Below are positions 58,709 through 64,000 of a stretch of DNA of 64,000 nt, in pieces. Within the stretch, counting starts at the first letter, position 1. Each line of letters begins with the position of its first letter. The stretch comes from Paroedura picta (Eukaryota > Chordata > Lepidosauria > Squamata > Gekkonidae). The DNA lies in NCBI RefSeq assembly GCF_049243985.1, contig NC_135380.1, forward strand, positions 19,330,501-19,394,500. Direction: 5' to 3'. The notes under the pieces were generated by a model. That model did no database searches and had not been told where the DNA came from. It saw only the letters and a program-made list of their open reading frames with translations. The position numbers and the translations under genes were made by a program.

Positions 58709-59903
58709 CTAGGACAACAAAAAACAACCAAGAAGGAGTAGTAATGATATTAGCTTCATCAGCACTGGGTATCCCATGAAGCCTAGGTATTTGCAAATCT
58801 AGAAAGCGGCATCCTGAAAATGAATATGGTTTGCTTTGGAGATGGCCAGCATCTCTCCTAGCAAATTCCCAAGATCCTTGCTTTGAAATCTAAGGGATGA
58901 GAGGAAATTACTCTCTTTCTGTGCCACCAAACATCATGGGGTAACCACTGTTCCCAGCTAAATCTTTGTGCTAGAAAACCAAGGCATGTCAAGAGAACTA
59001 GCTACAGAAGCCTAGATGGTTGAATGCAAAACAAGGAGGCCATTTTGAGTGATCACCACCGTCTTCTTGGATTTTAAGAGAGGAAAAAATTAAACAAACA
59101 AATGTGTGATTGCACAGACCTGGAAGCTGATAAAAACCCCAGCTTGCTCCCAGCACAGATGTATTTCTACTGCCATTTTGAATTTGTTCAACATTCTTTT
59201 TAAATATACATTCTGAAAAAGCAAACTGTGTTCCTGCATATGGCTCTATTCAGAGGGAGACTTTACACAGCTGCTTTGTGAGGAAAACCTCACCAAACGT
59301 TTCTCTAAATTCAGAGGCATCCATCTGCTTTGGCAAACGGCCATGCAGTCAACTCCAAAGTGGGACAGAACCACATACATTAAAATAATCAATACTATTC
59401 ATCTATACAGCCCAGTATTGCCTATCCTGAGTGTTAGTCATTCATCTTTGGAATGCCCTTCCGTGACAGCCTGAAGGGATGCAGAAGGGGCACACAGGAC
59501 CAACTTCTCCATTTGGCAAAGTGCCTGGGGCCCACAATACTTTTAGGAGTCCAAGAAAATGCTTACATCAGATAGGAATGAAATGTCTAAATGTTGCCCA
59601 AAACAGGAAAAAAAATGAAGCATTTAAAGTTATATATCAGAAATCATTTTTAATATTGCTATTATTGTGGTGGAAGGGTCCCACAAAGGCAAAAATACCA
59701 AGGGCCCAAGCAAGGAATTATTTTTTTGTGCTATTGGTGGGAAGGCACATCTTCAGTTCAGGGACCCTGTCCTCTTTCAATTGTGTGACTCTGATAATTT
59801 GTGTATCCTGAGGAGTAACACCATAGTTCTTCACCTACCACATACATCAAACCCAGCTGACCCAGAAGCCACTAAGAACTGTATTGGCCTGCCAGCCTAT
59901 TAA

Positions 59904-60180
59904 TGTATGAGAACAGTTTGGTGTTAGCCTTAACCAATTAGAGACTCTTATGGCTGGATAACAACCAATCAGTGGGCCACATTAAGGGCCAATCAGGGCT
60001 CTTGGCAGGTTCCTCAAACTCTATATAAGTCCCGGTTTTCCCCAGTTGTTTGTTTGGTGTTTGTTAGTGTTGGATTGGATAAAAGAGTTGTGTTTTTGAA
60101 GAACTGCTGTATCTGTGTTTGCTGAACCAACATACTTATTACAACCTTTGGTCCTACTTAAAATAAAGCCAACCAAAAGG
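59904..60180 (+). mobile_element. Possible old solo LTR (CCAAT/TATA architecture)
   Basis: Two CCAATCAG boxes (59967-59974, 59990-59997), CTCTATATAAGTCC near 60018-60031 and AATAAAG near 60163-60169 are arranged like a retroviral U3-R-U5. A TG...CA boundary can be drawn at 59904-60143, but no target duplication is visible. It would be a solitary, old and non-coding fossil. A host promoter is the alternative. Confidence 0.3.
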
Positions 60181-62527
60181 TAATTTGTAATGGTGTTACG
60201 GAGGCTCTCTTGGTACACCTCCCTCCAGACTGTGTCTGCACGTTTACAAACCAAGGAGGAACACAGAGAATTAAAACACAGACAGAACATGTTTATTTTA
60301 ATAGGAGGGAAAATAAATAATGGTTGTCAACCCTGAAAAATTGTAGTGCTATGGAATGACTGAGACCGTTTTGGGCAGAAATAAATAATTTGTGGCAAAG
60401 CAGAGGAAGCACCAATAACTGTCACTTGCTTCTTAGCAATAGCTGAAGGGATTTTTTCCTCAGGATTCTTAACTTTTTCCACAACCACACCTAAGCTGTT
60501 AACATGCAGACCTCTGACTGTCAGGTAGTATTCTCCACACTAGGAAGTCAGCAAGAACAGTTATGGCATAAGACTGTGTTTACTACAGGCCCTTCACCAG
60601 ATGGCAGTGAATGTTTACATGCATATATATGCATAATAGCCCTCTTATTAACTGCAGGGCCAAAATACGCCATGAAATGCAAAGGGGACACTGGGAATCT
60701 GACATTTCTATGTGGATCCCAGTTGTACCCAAGATCCACACCATCTCCATTGGATTACAGTTGTATGTATTTTATCTAATTCAATATTTAAATACAAATA
60801 AAGTCACCTCTATGAACTTTATTGAATCATCCTTGAACAATTTTTTGTCACAAACAGCTAGGGTGTGTTGATTCCAAAATTACCAGCTTCTCAAGTAACA
60901 CTTTGAAGCAAATACAGAAAACCAGATTGATTTAATGATCCATTTGAAGTTTACATTCTGCTCCATGAATAACTCCTTGGTGTTTCTCCAAAAGAATACT
61001 GGTCTGGTAAATGAAAGATTGCTTGCTTTTCTTAAATGCAAAGGGCACAGGAAGGAACCAAACTTTTGTCTTTTGGGATCAGACTGGCCCCCACTAAATC
61101 AAAACAGTTTTTTTGAAAAGCTACCTCTGAAAAACCGGAAAATTATTTCACAGCCTAAAATCTCATGCCTATTTGTAGGGAAGCAAAGCCTGCTGAAATG
61201 AGTGAGTCTTACACACAAATAATCAACAAAACAAGAGGATTTGCTGTTAATCCAGGGCTGATTATTGCTTTTTTGCTCAGCTGAACAGCTCCAGCCCTTT
61301 TCATTTCAAGTGCTCATGAACACCTGCTTCCTGTAGGTGGCTATCCTGTTCAGGAGATCCAGGGCTCTCAGAGAAGCACAGTAACAAAAGCGAAACCTAA
61401 TTATTTCACTTGCCAGCATCTGAAGATGACAGAAGGAGTTCAGTGCTCAGGCTGTAGCAACAAAACTGTATAGTCTGCATCATGTTAAGGGAACATCTCT
61501 GTCATTTAAAATTAAGGGCCATGGTGCTGATCTCAAAAATAGGTACCATACCTAGGCCCAAGAACATCCAGGTGAGCACGTTTATACATCATATACATTT
61601 CCACACAATTCTTGCTCCCTCCCACCCTCTAAACAAATCCTATCACTGACTGCCAGTAACAGCGGTCTTGACAGAGTATGTGTGATAAGACTCCATTGAA
61701 ATAAATGGTCATATATAAGCCTTTGAGATAGCGAAGAAGATCCCACAGGAAACTTGCTGCTGGAAAGAAAGGGGAAAAGGAAACTATGCTGAATCCACTT
61801 TTTCTATTGATGCTCTAATATCCTAAGTGCAGGTTTTTTTTCTCTCTCTACCCAGAAGGTAGAGTCTTCAACAGGAGATTTCATTGATGGCCAACATGCC
61901 TTTGCCCAGCTATAGCCAAAGGAAGACCAACCAGATTTCCAAAGCTGGTCTTTTTGCATCAACAGGCTGCAGTAGAACAGGTGATGCTCGCTGACCTTCT
62001 AATACTTCTTGGTTAGGCTCATTTGCTGATTGGGGCAAATCTGAAGAACCACGTTTATATGATATGTACTTTCTTTGCACAGGCAGTGGTCTTAAAAATA
62101 ATTTGCTCTTTGTGGGAGTACGGATTAGACAGCTTGACTGGTTGTTTCATTTTTTCCCCTTGGCTAACCCATGACAGCATGATGAGTGGGCAGGAATGAA
62201 ATGCGGCATATGGTTTTATGTTTGAGACCCTTTAGAGAGCGGAGGTGCTTTATTAGACTTTTACGTTATGCTAGGACTCATAACTTGATTTAGGAAATGG
62301 CGGATAGGCAGCCCTATTTTATTGCTACAGAGACTAACAGAGGTGATTTCAACCTAGCACCAATTCACTTTTATCTGTCACTTTGCAATAGCTATTGCAA
62401 GCCAGACGTCACATAACTTTGCACAGCTCAGTCGGAACTATAGTTACAGCCTTTATGAGGATTAGAATGGAAGCCTGAAGGGGAAGGAAGGGGTCTTCAA
62501 GATTCCAGCACTGATTTTGAACTACAG

Positions 62528-62663
62528 CAGGGGTAGTCAAACTGCGGCCCTCCAGATGTCCATGGATGACAATTCTCATGAGCTCCTGCCAGCAAATGCT
62601 GGCAGGGGCTCATGGGAATTGTAGTCCATGGACATCTGGAGGGCCGCAGTTTGACTACCCCTG
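62528..62663. mobile_element. Palindromic hAT element with perfect 8-bp TSD
   Basis: CAGGGGTAGTCAAACTGCGG opens it and its inverse closes it, with the centre CTGCCAGCAAATGCTGGCAG. AACTACAG at 62520-62527 is repeated at 62664-62671. Arms match the copy at 7482-7607 closely. Confidence 0.92.
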
Positions 62664-64000
62664 AACTACAGGGTTCCAGGCAAAAGATTCAAGGGATGGT
62701 TACAAGGATCAGCATATGGTTGTCACTCCTGATAGGGTCATGGAAAGGCACTGCAGCAAGATTCACAATCCCTCGACAATAGTGCCCTTTCTCTTCTTGG
62801 ATCATAACTCTCAAGGTATTGCAAAGGTATTGCAAAATTCCTCCATAGGATTTCCTCCAAACGAACTGGGAACTGAAATACTCTATCTTTTACACAAATG
62901 TTTTGTTATGGTTATGCCACATAAAGGTGCTTTGACGTTGACTTTGAACAGCAAAGGGGGAATCAAATTGACTGGTTGTCTTCACGTATGACTGCCTGCC
63001 AGGAGACCCAAGTTCTCCCAACGTTCCCACACTGTTTGCAAAGATCATCTGCACTAGAAAGTAGCTTTTGAATAACTTGATCTGGGTGTGGAAGTTCTGG
63101 AGCTAAACCTCATTTTCTAGTATCAGATTTGAATGGCCTGGAGGATTTAGTTGCAAATGTGTCACGTGGCCTTTACAGTAATAAAAACACATCTGCATTT
63201 CTGGAAGCCAATCCCAGTGCCTCAAAACGGCCAACTTTTCATCAGACCAAATAAAGCCAAAGCCTTCAAAGCTCTTGGCAGAGCTCCACGGGGAACAAAC
63301 AGAGCACCACTCCCAATCTCTTTTTCCAGAGCGAACTGAACACACACTGGTCCCTGGACTGCTATCCAGCCTTGCCGCTTATTGATTTTCCATGTCACGG
63401 TGTTGGCCCTGGTTGCTCAGGCCCTGAGCCAGCCAATGACTGGACTCATGAACAGGAAAATACATAGAGGAACAGAGAAAAGAGGAAAGGGCTCATTGGT
63501 ACTCCACGTGAGACAAAATTCTAATTCTCTACCCAGGCAGTCAAAATTCTGTATCAAGGAAAGCTGAAGGCTGTGGCTGCTATACATTATGCACATGAAG
63601 TCAATCTGCAGGATGTTCCTTATTTTGCTAGATTCACTCTGCAGAAATTTGCTATTTTGCATCATTTGTTTGGTCCTGAAACCCCATCCTCTGAGTCCCG
63701 GGAATCATTTGTTTCCTCCAGGTGCTAACGTTACAAATGCAAACACTCAAGCATAGCAAATCAAAAGGGCTAGAAAGATGGTTTTCTTAGGGAGAGAGTT
63801 CATTTCTACCTGCAAATGGCTTCCAAGGCAGCTAGCAAAAACAAAACAAAATAACTTACTCAGCACCATATTGTTACAGTAAAAATAATGAAACCTACAC
63901 ATGCAAAAAACATCCCTTAACTTTTCAACCATCAGGCCTTGTCGCCCCAAGACCTCCCTCTTTTGTTCCAGCCCCAATTTGATGACTGTCTTTGGTGCCA

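Larger units (their letters stand above)
58709..64000 (-). other. DOCK5: DOCK5 intron (5' continuation beyond window)
   Basis: The acceptor of exon 58708 reads TTGTTGTCCTAG. I searched this 5.3 kb on the - strand for the expected preceding exon (in mammals ending ...TFKTRQDII) and did not find it. It holds the candidate LTR near 60.0 kb and the hAT palindrome at 62528. The remaining open frames are short and unrecognised. Confidence 0.55.

Noticed and set aside
61320-61420. Open - strand stretch (LRALDLLNRIATYRKQ) as a missing DOCK5 exon
   Set aside because: It does not resemble the DOCK5 segment expected upstream of DFLMETF, and no consistent splice phase was found.
1-64000. CRISPR array, operon or bacterial-type system
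   Set aside because: Genes are split by spliceosomal introns and the repeats are transposons. No regularly spaced direct repeats with unique spacers exist.

Overview
The window is vertebrate nuclear DNA, almost certainly from a squamate reptile. Three points support this. The GNRH1 gene encodes the Gln8 decapeptide [10 protein letters not shown] typical of birds and reptiles. Four tRNA-headed SINEs have the structure of the lizard Sauria SINE. Palindromic hAT-type elements, CR1/L2-like LINE tails, Penelope-like remnants and 5S-derived SINEs crowd the non-coding DNA. A gecko or related lizard is plausible, but the species cannot be fixed from sequence alone.

Three protein-coding genes are present in the order known from other amniotes. 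(1) 769-9976, + strand: KCTD9, a BTB and pentapeptide-repeat protein. Its last 11 coding exons encode 373 residues; the first coding exon lies upstream of the window. (2) 17565-20500, + strand: GNRH1, complete, with a TATA promoter, a non-coding first exon and three coding exons encoding an 89-residue prohormone. (3) 27525-58708, - strand: the 3' half of DOCK5, a Rac guanine-nucleotide exchange factor. The last 24 coding exons encode 890 residues, covering the helical region before DHR-2, all of DHR-2, and the proline-rich tail. Exon phases agree across every junction in all three genes. GNRH1 and DOCK5 are convergent (tail to tail).

The remaining DNA is intron or intergenic and largely repeat-derived. 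The most structured block is 10.39-12.26 kb, just past the KCTD9 poly(A) signal. It holds two head-to-head Penelope-like fragments with a GIY-YIG-type endonuclease region, a hAT element inserted in one of them with an 8-bp target duplication, a LINE tail, a degenerate hammerhead-ribozyme-like core and a palindromic MITE. Other notable repeats are seven two-armed palindromic hAT elements, five of them with recognisable 8-bp target duplications; four Sauria SINEs, three with 10-14 bp duplications; a 5S-rRNA-derived SINE split by another SINE; and two stretches with CCAAT/TATA architecture that may be old solo LTRs (28.0 and 60.0 kb).

The three genes do not form a functional pathway. Their linkage is ancestral synteny (DOCK5-GNRH1-KCTD9). 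I found no convincing undescribed gene system. The best leads concern retroelement structure and the GNRH1 promoter.
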